The notes below the pieces were generated by a model. That model had not been told where the DNA came from. It ran no database searches and worked only from the letters and a program-made list of their open reading frames with translations. Both the position numbers and the translations under genes were made by a program. This document shows positions 44,191-54,284 of a DNA stretch of 64,000 nucleotides, piece after piece; position 1 is the stretch's first letter, and every line of letters starts with the position of its first letter. Source of the stretch: Phascolarctos cinereus. Its lineage: Eukaryota > Chordata > Mammalia > Diprotodontia > Phascolarctidae. The stretch is from the NCBI RefSeq assembly GCF_002099425.1, contig NW_018344015.1, positions 8,098,001 to 8,162,000 of the forward strand, in the 5' to 3' direction.

Positions 44191-45000
44191 AAGGTGTTGA
44201 GCTAGGTAATCCATAAAGCCTCTTCTAGCCCTAAATCTCATAAAGGCTGTGTTTTATGAAAGTTAATCTTGCAAGGGTTTTTGAACTCTCTCCATTGAAT
44301 TAGCTAAAAGGAAAATTCAAAAGAATTTATTATTTGTAAAGCCACTCAAAATTTATATACCATAGGTCTACCAAGAAGAGATTATACAGGTAACATAATT
44401 TGTTTCCACAGTTTTTCTTCCACTTGGTTTATTTTTAAAAATAATTTAAGGAAGATGCTCTCATTGTCTGAAACTACTTGGGGAGAAGACATTGGGCACA
44501 TTTTTTAAACATTATCCCTGATCATTTTTTCTTTTCTTGCTGAAAACAAGACTTGAATGGTGGAATTTAGCAGCAAAGTACTTACCTGAAGTGGATTCCC
44601 TCCCCATCCCCTCTGCATTTCATTTACTTCTCATCTTCTCGCTGATGGTTCAGTAGCTCCCTGACAGGACCTCTCTTCTTTTTGCCAGTGCTCATGTTCT
44701 TTTTTAATCAACCATCCAAACAAAGGCAGAAAATGCAATTTTACTCAGCCTTCTGCTGAAGTGAGTTTCTTGCATACAGATTATGTAAAGCTAAAGAAAT
44801 GCCCAGGGTTGAAAACACCACTGCCAGCAAAAAAGCTCAATGCCAAAGATTTTGGAGACTGAGGTGGAACATGGGTCTTAATTGCAGAGGGAGAAGGGGT
44901 GATTAAGATAATTGAACCAGGACTGACAAGCAGGAAAACTAACGCTCAGCCCTGCATTTGGAATTGTCTGCACAGGACCTTGTTTCTACAGTTTGGATAG
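44191..45000. other. Unassigned DNA
   Basis: No gene or clear transposon recognised. Confidence 0.4.
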
Positions 45001-45004
45001 GTTG

Positions 45005-45140
45005 TAGATCTAGTCCAAAACCCTCATTTTAAAGATGAAGAAACTGAGGCCCAGAGAAGGGAAAGGGATTTACTCAAGGTCATATATTGTATATAGGCAA
45101 TAGATTTAGAATGTTAGAACTGGAAGGGACTTCAGAGATC
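45005..45140 (-). repeat. Antisense MIR
   Basis: 'ctcattttaaagatgaagaaactgaggcccagagaaggg' followed by 'ttactcaaggtcata'. Confidence 0.8.
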
Positions 45141-45384
45141 CCTTATACATAGTAGGTACATAATGTATATTGAAATACATTGGATTGGCATGTGTCCCCA
45201 TGACTCCTATTAGACTGTAAATTCTTTAAGGGTGAGGACCCTTGCTTTACAGTCTATAGTTGTGGAAATGTGCTGCGAACAGTTCTGTCCCACCTGACAT
45301 TGTTAATTCAGTACACAGAACATAGATGGTAGGAGTAAATTAGTGCCATAGGAGGAATACTTGTGTACATTGGGGGAAGGTGGT

Positions 45385-45590
45385 GGATCAGACATAGCAG
45401 TGGCGCAATGGGAAGAGTGTTGGAGTTTGGAGCCAGAGAACATGAATATGAATCCCAGCTGTGCCACTTTGATCGTGACCCTGGCCAAACAAGTTGATTT
45501 CCCTCAGCTTTAGTTTCCTCATCTATAAAATGAGAAGGCGGGACAAGATAACTTTTTAGGACCCTTCCAGATTTAATATGATTCATGTGT
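45385..45590 (+). repeat. MIR SINE
   Basis: 'agcagtggcgcaatgggaagagtgttggagtttggagccagag', 'gtttcctcatctataaaatgagaaggcgg', 'ggacccttccagattt'. Confidence 0.85.
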
Positions 45591-45799
45591 TAAGCAGTGT
45601 GGGAATAGCAGATGGACTCCCTGGGGCAGTTAACATCTTTGGCATTCAAATGGTAGCTGAGACTAGGGCCAAACATTCAGTTGGTATTTTGGATAATTAG
45701 AATATGATTGTACGGCACCATTTGGTCATATTGTATTGATGACATTACTGCAAGAAAGATGTTGGTCAGGACAGGGTTGGTATACATATGTAGTGCTGG

Positions 45800-45960
45800 A
45801 AATGATCTTGGAGATCATTTACTGTGACCCTCTCATTTTACAGACCAGGAAATGGAAATCAGAGAGATGAAGTGATCTATGACTAGCACAAAAAAGCATT
45901 GAACCTAGGTCTCTGTCACCAAATTAAGTGTTATTTCCACCATACCATATTATCTTGCTT
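45800..45960 (-). repeat. Antisense MIR
   Basis: 'tcattttacagaccaggaaatggaaatcagag', 'attgaacctaggtctctgtcacc'. Confidence 0.7.
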
Positions 45961-45987
45961 TATTATTGGAAGTGGTGATGGAGTGTC

Positions 45988-46180
45988 ATCTGTAATTGTA
46001 ACTAGCCCAATTGATTAATTTGGTCTGTGATAGCTGCTTACAGCCTCCCATACTTCTAGGCCAAACATCACTTTTAGAGTTTCAGAGAAAATAACCCAAC
46101 TTGTCCTTTATTAGAGTAGAAATATAGGACCCTCAGTTGGAAAGCCAAGCCAAATGCTTGTCTAAATCACATCTGTTATT
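45988..46180. repeat. 190-bp duplicated segment, copy 1
   Basis: From ATCTGTAATTGTAACTAGCC to AATCACATCTGTTATT. Recurs in the same orientation at 48974-49158 with about a dozen substitutions and a 7-bp gap, i.e. roughly 93 percent identity by eye. Flanks do not match. No terminal inverted repeats or poly-A tail visible. Confidence 0.9.
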
Positions 46181-46655
46181 TTCCTGACCAGGATTGCTTT
46201 TCCCCTCATGACAATTTCAGGGGACCAATTTGGTTCTTTTGCCTTTTGACTGCTGTGAATATATTTTCAAGAAACTTGGGAAGGGAAAATAATTGAAATG
46301 CATTTGAATTATAATGTTTATCTTTGCACATTTAATTGTTCTTCCTGCTTATTTTTTAAAACAATTTTTCTCTATATTCCCTATGAGACTACTTATTTTA
46401 TTTTTAGAATCTATTCTCATGGCTTTCTTATTCTTTTCACATTCTTACCTAACTACATTGTCCTCTGTAGACCTTTCAGTATAATGCAAATCCATTTCAA
46501 TTATTTCCTTTTCAACTTTTTTCTTGAATATTTTTCCTTTTTCTGTAGTTATTTCCCCAACACATTACAAAACTCTAATTAAAATTCCTCAGACATTTCC
46601 TATTTACTCTAAATTTGACTTCCAAATGTCATCATTCTCAGTATCTTGCCCCATT
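46181..46655. other. Unassigned AT-rich DNA
   Basis: The 94-aa forward frame at 46298-46582 is Phe/Tyr-rich and looks like chance coding of T-rich DNA. Confidence 0.4.
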
Positions 46656-46659
46656 TCAC

Positions 46660-46800
46660 AGAAATTCTGAGCTGGAAGATATCTTAAAAGATGAAACAGT
46701 CCAACCCTGTCATTGTACAAATGAAGAAATTGAGGTTCAAAGAAATCAAATGATTTGCTTAAGGTCACATAGCTAGTAACTGCTGTTTGGATTATTAGAA
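46660..46800 (-). repeat. Antisense MIR
   Basis: 'cattgtacaaatgaagaaattgaggttcaaagaaatc', 'ttgcttaaggtcacatagctag'. Confidence 0.8.
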
Positions 46801-46861
46801 AAAGTCTCCCCTGAGGTATAAGGGTTGGGGAAAGGTTATGGTCCAGAGCCAAAACCAAGGA

Positions 46862-47125
46862 AGGCAGGTAAGTGGTGCAGTGGATAAAGTGTTGGACTTG
46901 GCTTTGGGAAGATCTCAGTTCAAATCCTTTCTCAGAAACTTAGTTGTATGACCTTGGGTGAGTGCTTTAGCTTTTCTGTCTCAGTTTTCTCATTTCTCAA
47001 ATGGGAATAATAATAACACCTACCTCATGGATTTTGTGAGGATAAATACAATAGATAACATTTGTAACACAGCAGATAGACCTAAAAGTGCTGTTATTAT
47101 TATATTATTGTTCTTATTATTATGA
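46862..47125 (+). repeat. MAR1-type SINE, full length
   Basis: GGCAGGTAAGTGGTGCAGTGG head, AATGGGAATAATAATAACACC, ATT-rich tail. Confidence 0.9.
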
Positions 47126-47164
47126 CTTGTGCTTCCAGATTCTCTGCTATTAGTTAATTGTGTA

Positions 47165-47932
47165 GCCTGAAAAGTCAAATCTTATTAAGTCCCTTATATG
47201 TGCCTGGAACTGTGTAAGCACTGAAGACACAAAGAAAGGCGAAAAATAGTCCCTGCTTTCAAGAAGCTCCCATTTTAATGGAGGAGACAATATATATAGA
47301 CAACTATGTACAATAAGATAGATACAGGATAAATTGGAGATCATTTTAGAAGGAAAGCACTAGCATTAAGGGGGATTAGGAAAGTCTTCTTGCAGAACGA
47401 GGGATTTTAGCTGGGACCTGAAGGAAGTCAGTAAGCCAGGAGATGGAGATAAGAAGGGAGAGAAGTCCCAGGCATAGTGAACAGCCAATGAAAATGCTCA
47501 GTCAGGAGATGGAGGGTCATGTGGCAAGAAAAGCAAAAAAACTAGCATGACTGGATTGCCGAGTATATGGAAGGCAATTTGGTATAAAAAGGTAGAAATG
47601 CAGGAAAGGGACAGTTTATGAAAGGCTTTGAAAGCCAAACAGAATGTTTTTTTATTTGATGCTGAGGGCTAACAGAAAAACCACAGGAGCTGATTGAGTG
47701 GGAGTGGGGGTTGACATAGTCAGATTTGCACTTTAGGAAAATTACCTTGGAAGACAAATTAAAAATGGGTTGGAATGGGAAGAGACTTGAGGCAGGGAAA
47801 TCAACCAGCAGGCTGTAAGGTGATGGGGCCTGTACTGGGGTGTTGTCAGTGTCACAGGAGAGAAAGGAGTATAAAGGAAAGATATTAAAAAAAGGTCAAC
47901 TTGTTGGGACTTGGCAATAGATTGGACATGGG

Positions 47933-48012
<80 letters not shown>

Positions 48013-48410
48013 GGATCTGAGAATGATGCCTAAACTGGAACCTTGGGTGACTGGGATGTTGGTGCCCTCGACACCAATAAGGACACTGGAAGTGGAGAGG
48101 GTTTAGGGAGAAAGATGATGAATTTCATATTTGTAAATGTTTAATTTAAGATGTCTATGGGTCATCCATTTTGAGATGTCTATTAGGTAGTTGGAGATGT
48201 GAGAATGGAGGTCAGGAGAGGTTAGGGCTGGGTAAATAGATCTGAGAACCATCAGTATAGTGATAATTGAATCCATAGGAATTGATGAGATCACCAAGCA
48301 AAATACAACACAGGCAGAAGAGAAAACGGTCCAGAACAGAGCCATGGGGGACACCGACAGTTTAGCTGGTGCAACTTGAACAGTTGCAAATTGGACCTAC
48401 TGATTTTTTA
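47165..48410 (-). mobile_element. L2 LINE, RT end to 3' terminus, antisense (1.25 kb)
   Basis: The longest L2 copy here. The minus frame 48103-48354 (SSIPMDSIITILMVLRSIYPALTSPDLHSHISNYLIDISKWMTHRHLKLNIYK) matches the L2 pattern ..ISSPDL..RISNCLLDISTWMSHRHLKLNMSK. The region continues through 'gggacttggcaatagattggacatgggg' and 'tgaaaggctttgaaagcc' to the L2 tail near 47190. A (GA)n expansion lies inside it. Confidence 0.9.
47937..48009. repeat. (GA)n microsatellite
   Basis: About 36 uninterrupted GA units, located where L2 itself carries a short GAGAGAGAG stretch. Confidence 0.97.
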
Positions 48411-48644
48411 ATTCATGTCTGATCCTATGGGCAGATTGAGTATATTTTTGAACAGAGGATAGGCGAGTTGGGGTATTTCTGTGAGCCGAATCCAGTAGAC
48501 TAAAAGTAAGTTTGGGATTATTTTGCACTATAGAGAGGTTTTAACCTCAGCCAATGAAGTGGGCTTGGAGCCAGGAAATGAAATTGATTGTTGATGGTTT
48601 TAGGGAGTGAAAGGACTGTGAGCCCAAGTGAAACCCCTTATCTA

Positions 48645-48970
48645 TTTCATAGGATCATAGAATTAGAATTAGAAGGGACATTAGAGGTCATTGAATATAA
48701 CCTTAATTTCACAGATGTGGAAACTGAGGCCCATGGGGCTTAGTGGCTTGTCTAGGCTCACAGAACTATTAAGCATCTGATCCAGAATTTAAAACAACAA
48801 CAACAACAAACAAGCTTTCCTAATGTTGCTGCCTATTAGCTGTTTAACCTTGGGCAAAACACAGCCAAATTCGAAATTGAATTTGGCCTTCAATTTTCTT
48901 CATCTGCAAAGTGAGTGGTTTGGAATGAGATGACTTCTTTATTGTTAGCTCCTTCTAGGTCTATGGAATT
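48645..48970. repeat. MIR pair, antisense then sense
   Basis: 48645-48790 antisense ('cacagatgtggaaactgaggcccatgg'); 48820-48970 sense ('tagctgtttaaccttgggcaaaac', 'cttcatctgcaaagtgagtggtttgg'). Confidence 0.75.
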
Positions 48971-48973
48971 TCT

Positions 48974-49158
48974 ATCTGTAATTGTAACTAGCCCAATTGA
49001 TTAATTTGGTCTATGATAGGTGCTTACAGCTTCCAACACTTCTAGGCCAAAACCTCACTTTTAGAGTTTCAGAGAAAATAACCCAACTTGTCCTTTATTA
49101 AATATAGGACCTTCAGTGGAAAGCCAAGCCAAATGCTTTTCTAAATCACATTTGTTAA
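48974..49158. repeat. 190-bp duplicated segment, copy 2
   Basis: Same segment as 45988-46180, same orientation, different flanks. It begins directly at the end of the preceding MIR. Confidence 0.9.
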
Positions 49159-49204
49159 TTGGTAAATTGGTATATGAATTTGGAGACAAACCAAGTAGTG
49201 TGGT

Positions 49205-49405
49205 TTGACATTAGTTTTTTATTTTTATAGTATGTGAATTGGAGTGCTATGAAAAGAAGCTAGAAAGATGTTTGGAGCTAGACTTTGAGGGCCTTGAATG
49301 CCAGCTAAGGAATGTGAGCTTTACTTGAGGAGCCAATGGTGGTCTTAGAGGGTGGATATGACATGATCAAACCTGTATATGTTTAACACAGCAGATGCTT
49401 TTGAA
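49205..49405 (-). repeat. L2 LINE fragment, antisense
   Basis: 'gctagactttgagggccttgaatgccag', 'aggagccaatggtggtctt', 'ggatatgacatgatcaaacct'. Confidence 0.75.
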
Positions 49406-49740
49406 ATCTCTATGTCTAGTCTTAAAAGGTAGCCGTGCTTTCTGAGATAGCCTCAGAGTACTTTGGGGCAGGAGACAAAGCCACCAGAAACTTGCCCTTC
49501 AAGGCTGGAGTAGCTAGCTTTGAAAAAAAAAAGGAAAATAAGTGAGCATCTGGTAGCCAGGCTCTGTCAGTGCAGTTTTCTCCTCAGGGAGCAGGCCCAG
49601 CTGTTGTCTCTGATTTTGACTAGCTATCGCCTTGCCGAGCTCTTCAACTTTTCTGATCCCAGTCCCAGCCTGCCAAGCACACACCTGCCCATCCTGCTCT
49701 CGTCTCTTCCCTGTCTCTAACTGAAGAGGTTGTGTGTGAA
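49406..49740. other. Unassigned DNA
   Basis: Nothing recognised; opposing frames at 49514-49753 are a shadow pair without known domains. Confidence 0.4.
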
Positions 49741-49744
49741 GTGA

Positions 49745-50095
49745 AAAGAACACTGGACTTGAGAGTCAGAAGACACAAGGAGTTATAAATAACTGCTCTA
49801 CCACTTGCCAGCTGTGGAACTGTGGGCAAGTCATTTTGTCTCTCTCTCTGCCTCTCCCCTCCTTCTCAAAGTCCTGACTTTTATCTATCCTTTTTTTTCT
49901 TATATGGATCCTGGACATGGTCTATATGATTATGTCCAAATACAACCCTCTATTTATTACAGTGTTTTGGAGGAGCATTCGGTTTAGAGTTATAAGACCT
50001 GGATTTGAATTGAAATTCTGTTAGGATCTGGGTGACCTTAGTTAAGTAACTCTCTAGGCCTCAGTTTCCCATCTAGTCAACGAGTTTTCAGTAGT
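49745..50095 (+). repeat. Two MIR-like fragments
   Basis: 49745-49860 ('aacactggacttgagagtcagaagac', 'actgtgggcaagtcattttgtctc') and 49975-50095 ('ttcggtttagagttataagacctggatttgaattg'). Confidence 0.65.
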
Positions 50096-50263
50096 GAAGG
50101 AAGGATGAATAACAAACAATAATGGCAGCCAAAAAGGCAATCTTGATCTGCATTGAGAGGCATACCTTCCAGGAATAAGGAAATAAAAGTACCTTTGTGC
50201 TCTGCCCTAATCAGACCATATTTATCAATCAAGCACTTACTATGTGTTACAATCTGTTCAGAG

Positions 50264-50456
50264 CAAAGGTTTTTGTACTTAACCTGGAATATGGCCTTTT
50301 TAAAAAATTGATAATTGTATTTCAATGTAATCGGTTTTCTTTATTATGTTATGCATTTTGTTTTATGCTTTAAAAACATTATTCTAAGAAGGGGTCCATA
50401 GGCTTCACTAGAATGCCAAAGGGGACCATCATACAAAACACTTTGAGGATCTTTTG
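50264..50456 (-). mobile_element. hAT MITE, CAGGGGTTCTT family, copy 3 of 3
   Basis: 'tacttaacctggaatatggcc' at the left, 'tattctaagaaggggtccataggcttcactagaatgccaaaggggacc' internally, ending GGATCTTTTG. Inserted in a small L2 3' piece (50215-50263). Confidence 0.75.
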
Positions 50457-50459
50457 TCT

Positions 50460-50705
50460 AGAGTACTATGCTCAGCTCTGGATTTCACAGTTGTGAAAGG
50501 GCACCGATAAACCAGAGATAATTCAGAGGAGGGTGTGGTGGAAAGAGTGGCCTTGGGAGATAGTGGGTTTTGCCACACTTGAAGCCATCAAGCTGATGCT
50601 GCATGACTCCTTGTTGCATGTATTGCAGTGGGGACTCTTTTCCTGGGTTGTGGTGTAGTGACATGGTCACTGAGTTCCCTTCTGACTCTGAAATTCTGAG
50701 GTTTT
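50460..50705 (+). repeat. CR1/L3-type LINE 3' fragment
   Basis: 'actatgctcagctctggatttcac...gataaaccagagataattcagaggaggg' and the end 'gtcactgagttcccttctgactctgaaattctgag' fit a CR1/L3 3' end. Confidence 0.6.
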
Positions 50706-51540
50706 GTCATCTGTTAAATCAGAATTGTACCATATGACCTCCAAAGTCCCTCTCAGCTCTGCCATTGGGTGACTTTCTCTATTTAAAACTAATCTGCCTT
50801 TTCCTATGGAAAATGATACCCACAGTTAATAGGATACAATATAGATTCTTTTCATCTAATTTGTGCTGGGTGACAAAGTAGGTGGCTTTCACATACCCCT
50901 AGGGTTGAGAGCAAGGGCACTAGAAGGGCTATAACCATAAGATTTCAGAAGGCCCGGAGAGAACTCTAGGTCATTAGCAATCTGGCCAAACCTGGCTTCT
51001 GGAAATTTAGAATCCCTATTTCACCTCCTGGGCTTAGTCCCTGGTTCAGTAGTCAGCCCCCTCTCTGACCCTGAGTGGCACAGAGGTGGAGGTTCTTAAG
51101 GATCCAGATGCCATATGCTTGAGAATTATGGAATACTGTTATCTCAAAAGAATCACTTTTGTTAAGAGACACAAAGGGCAATGGAGAGACATTTGGTGAG
51201 TGTCGATAGGTTGAAGCCCATTATCAACAATGACTTACATGTATTACAAAAGACATCAGGGACAAATATGATGAAAACTGCAAGTGGGTCAGTCATACGG
51301 AGTGAGTTAGGTAAGAGGTGGACAATCTGAATTAGGCACTGGTATTCATGAAAAATAAAGACGAAAGCCTCTGACACATCTGGTAGGACTTTATGGAGGA
51401 CTTAAGGAAGGACATGGGGAATAATTGCAAAGAATTAGACAGACTAGATGGGTTGCAGCTCTGTATTGCTGGAGCGAACACATCTATCAATGAAATCTTT
51501 TTTTTTTTAATGAAATATTGCTGGATGCAGAGAAGTTAAA
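50706..51540. other. Unassigned DNA
   Basis: No gene or clear repeat recognised. Confidence 0.4.
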
Positions 51541-51544
51541 GGAG

Positions 51545-51690
51545 GCAGCAGGGCACTAGAGTTGGAGTTGAATCCTGGCCTTGGTCTTACCAGCTCATTG
51601 AGTCTCAGGTTCCTCATCTGCAAAATAAGGGGGTTGGATCAGATATTCTCTAAAATGTCTGCTATCTCTAACTTCTATAATCCTGTAAGT
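51545..51690 (+). repeat. MIR SINE
   Basis: 'ggcagcagggcactagagttggagttgaatcc', 'caggttcctcatctgcaaaataaggggg'. Confidence 0.75.
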
Positions 51691-52868
51691 TGTAGCAGTA
51701 AAAGGAACAATGCTCGGGGTAGAGGAAAAAAAACAAGCAAAAACAAGCAGGCAAAAGGGAATAGGTGGGAGCCAAAGGAGACATGCTGAGGAAACAGAAG
51801 GGTATTGTGGGAAGTAATGCAATGTTACCACCAATGGCCTCTAGTGTCCCTCAGGGTGGCCATTCCTGTCCTAGCACTCTGTGATTCCTGATAGAGCTTT
51901 CGCTTGATCTTGTTTTAGCCTTAAACATACTTGAATTTCACTGTTTTTCTTCAATATTGGCTTGCCTCTAACACTTTTTTCCTGTCACTTATTGGGCCCT
52001 TGAACATGCTGACATGGACCAAGTTAGCCATTCAAACACAAGAGAATTCCCCACATATCTATTTTTGGAACATTTGATTCCTACTAGCAGTATCAAGTTG
52101 AGTTGAGAAAGTGAGACATGATTGTGTTTTTCAGGTGCTGGAAAGGAATGCATTGCACCTGGGGGAGCAATAATCATCCGGAAGTGCTCTGCCTGTCATG
52201 GTGTTTTATTGCTTAAAAGATTCAGAGGTTATGAATTAATTTTGCTAGCCTCGGACTGGCTCCCTCTCCAGATTTCCAGCTAGTTTTCTTTTGAATCATG
52301 TTATGGTGTCTTAATGGAATAAGCTCACTTTCTTACTGGAGACATAAAATGAATTGTCCTCCCCTTTTCCAGAGACTTTCAGAGCTCATCAAGCCCATGA
52401 TGGGAGTTAAGAATAGCTGAGATTTAGCAGACCTTTGCTCAAATGTACCTTTGAGGCAATGTCTATTTAGAAAGCAATATTATTAGAAAGCAATATTATT
52501 AGAAAGCAATATTATTCTTAATGTCCTTTAGTTATGAAGGGGCAAGGAAGCGCCAGGAAAAAAGGCTGGCTTCATATTGGAGGGATAATTTTCTGAGGTT
52601 TTCCTTCTCTTTGAAGTCCTTTCTCTCTCTGAAGCATCAATGTACTAGTAAAATGGAGCTGTGATCTCATCTATGTAGTTATTCCCTCCAATGATCTACA
52701 TCCCAGCCATTTGTCCTGACCCTGTGTGACTTTTTTCCATGTCCTCCCAGAAATTCATCATGGTAGGGGAGGGGGACACCCAGCATGCTGGGGGCTTTCC
52801 TCAAGTTTGTACAGTGTGAGGACACCAGTGGGCTCTCCATAATTTTTCCTTTGCTCTTGCTATGGAAC
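51691..52868. other. Repeat-poor unassigned DNA, 1.2 kb
   Basis: No transposon recognised. An acceptor-like GTTTTTCAG at about 52127-52136 precedes an open stretch with several Cys codons (to about 52284), but no domain is identifiable. Contains the 16-bp triplicate and the palindrome CCCAGCATGCTGGG (52779-52792). Confidence 0.4.
52469..52516. repeat. 16-bp unit in three perfect tandem copies
   Basis: AGAAAGCAATATTATT repeated at 52469, 52485 and 52501 without mismatch. Confidence 0.97.
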
Positions 52869-52869
52869 T

Positions 52870-53165
52870 ATATGCCTTAGATATAACATCCTTTAACTGC
52901 CTTCTGAATGGGCGTTGCCTCACTCAAAGTGAGAACCTGGAAAGACCTTAGTTTAAACGGGCAAAGGTATCCTAGGCTGTCTCCAGTCTTCCTGATTGAT
53001 ATCTGGCTGCTGGACCCAGATGGTTCTGGAGGAGAAATTAATGCTGGTGACTTTGCACAGCCCTCTCTCACTCAAATCAAGATCAATTGCAAGTCACGTC
53101 ATCATCTCACTGATGTCATGGTCCTCTTTGAGAACGAAGGACAAACCATACAGCAACCTGTGTAG
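52870..53165 (+). mobile_element. RTE/R4-tailed SINE
   Basis: Sense copy of the element seen antisense at 35811-36097: TGAATGGGCGTTGCCTCACT, GACCTTAGTTTAAACGGGCA, CTGGACCCAGATGGTTCTGG. The 3' tail ATGTCATGGTCCTCTTTGAG..GAAGGACAAAC resembles the tail of the LINE at 54285-55335. Confidence 0.75.
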
Positions 53166-53281
53166 ATGACATTTTTTCCACTTCTCAATTATAATGTTTT
53201 ACAATTTGATCACACCCATTGTAAGCCTCTCCAATGCCCTTTGGGTAATCGATTGTACACAGCAATAGCTGATAGTGTATA

Positions 53282-53284
<3 letters not shown>

Positions 53285-53345
<61 letters not shown>
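53285..53345. repeat. (TA)n microsatellite
   Basis: About 30 pure TA units abutting the 3' (tail) side of the SINE that follows. Confidence 0.97.
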
Positions 53346-53347
<2 letters not shown>

Positions 53348-53479
53348 ATAGCCAGTGGGGTTAAGTGACTTGCCCAGGGTCACACAGCTAGTAAGTATTA
53401 TGTGTCTGAGGCTGGATTTGAACTCAGGACCTCCTGAATCCAGGACCGGTGCTCCATCCACTGTGCCACCTAGCTGCCC
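53346..53479 (-). repeat. Short marsupial SINE, antisense
   Basis: GGTTAAGTGACTTGCCCAGG, AGCTAGTAAGTATTATGTG, GTGCCACCTAGCTGCCC. Confidence 0.95.
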
Positions 53480-53690
53480 TTGCTTTTAATATTTACAACA
53501 TGCTAAAATTATGTTATCTCATTTGATCCTCAAACAACTCTGTGAGATAGGCAGTACAAAAATTTCCATTTGATACATTTAGAAACTATGGCTTGAATGG
53601 TAAAGTTACTTGCTTAAGGTTACATAGCCAGTAAGTACAGGGCCATGACTTTACAGGTCTTCTGACCCATATTTTTTCCATCATACCACA

Positions 53691-54280
53691 TTTCCATATT
53701 ACCAGAATCAATACGTTCACTAGAGGACCAGACAAAATATATGATATGTTAAAGGTTTTGACAGAAGATTACAATCAGGTTTAAAAATCAGGCTTTTATT
53801 CTGTAGTTTATTTCCCTGCTCCTAAAAGAAAATCCATTTATATTTTGCCTGGAAACATATCATCCAGAATTCTGTGAATTGTGTGATTAAAGTTTATGTT
53901 ATTATCTTTAATATCCATTGGATATTTGGCAGTGCTAAATGCACGTGTATTCACAAATGTATAGGCATGGGTGTTAATCACACTGCCCAGCCACATGCAA
54001 AGAATATAAATAAAGATTTGATTTTATAGGAAGAAGGGGTGAGTATAGTCCCTTCTTTTGTGCTGCTTTTGTGCACTTAATATTTTGGGGGACTTAATAT
54101 TGGGGGGCACTATTATTCCTTAGTCACTCCAGTAAGCATGAGAATTATAACTGAAGTAGTCCGTAAGACAGTTGGAGTTTCAGTCTGAAGTGTGCCTCAG
54201 AGTTGTAGGCCTACAACCTAGCAGTTGTGGAAGGAAGCTGAAATGGTAGTTGCCTATCTAGTTTCAAGCTTTGGCTAATT
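53691..54280. other. Unassigned DNA
   Basis: No gene or repeat recognised. Confidence 0.4.
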
Positions 54281-54284
54281 TAAT

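Larger units (their letters stand above)
53260..53690 (-). repeat. Antisense MIR split by a TA repeat and SINE
   Basis: 53260-53284 and 53480-53690: 'aatatttacaacatgctaaaattatgttatctcatttgatcctcaaac', 'gatacatttagaaactatggc', 'ttgcttaaggttacatagccag'. Confidence 0.75.
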
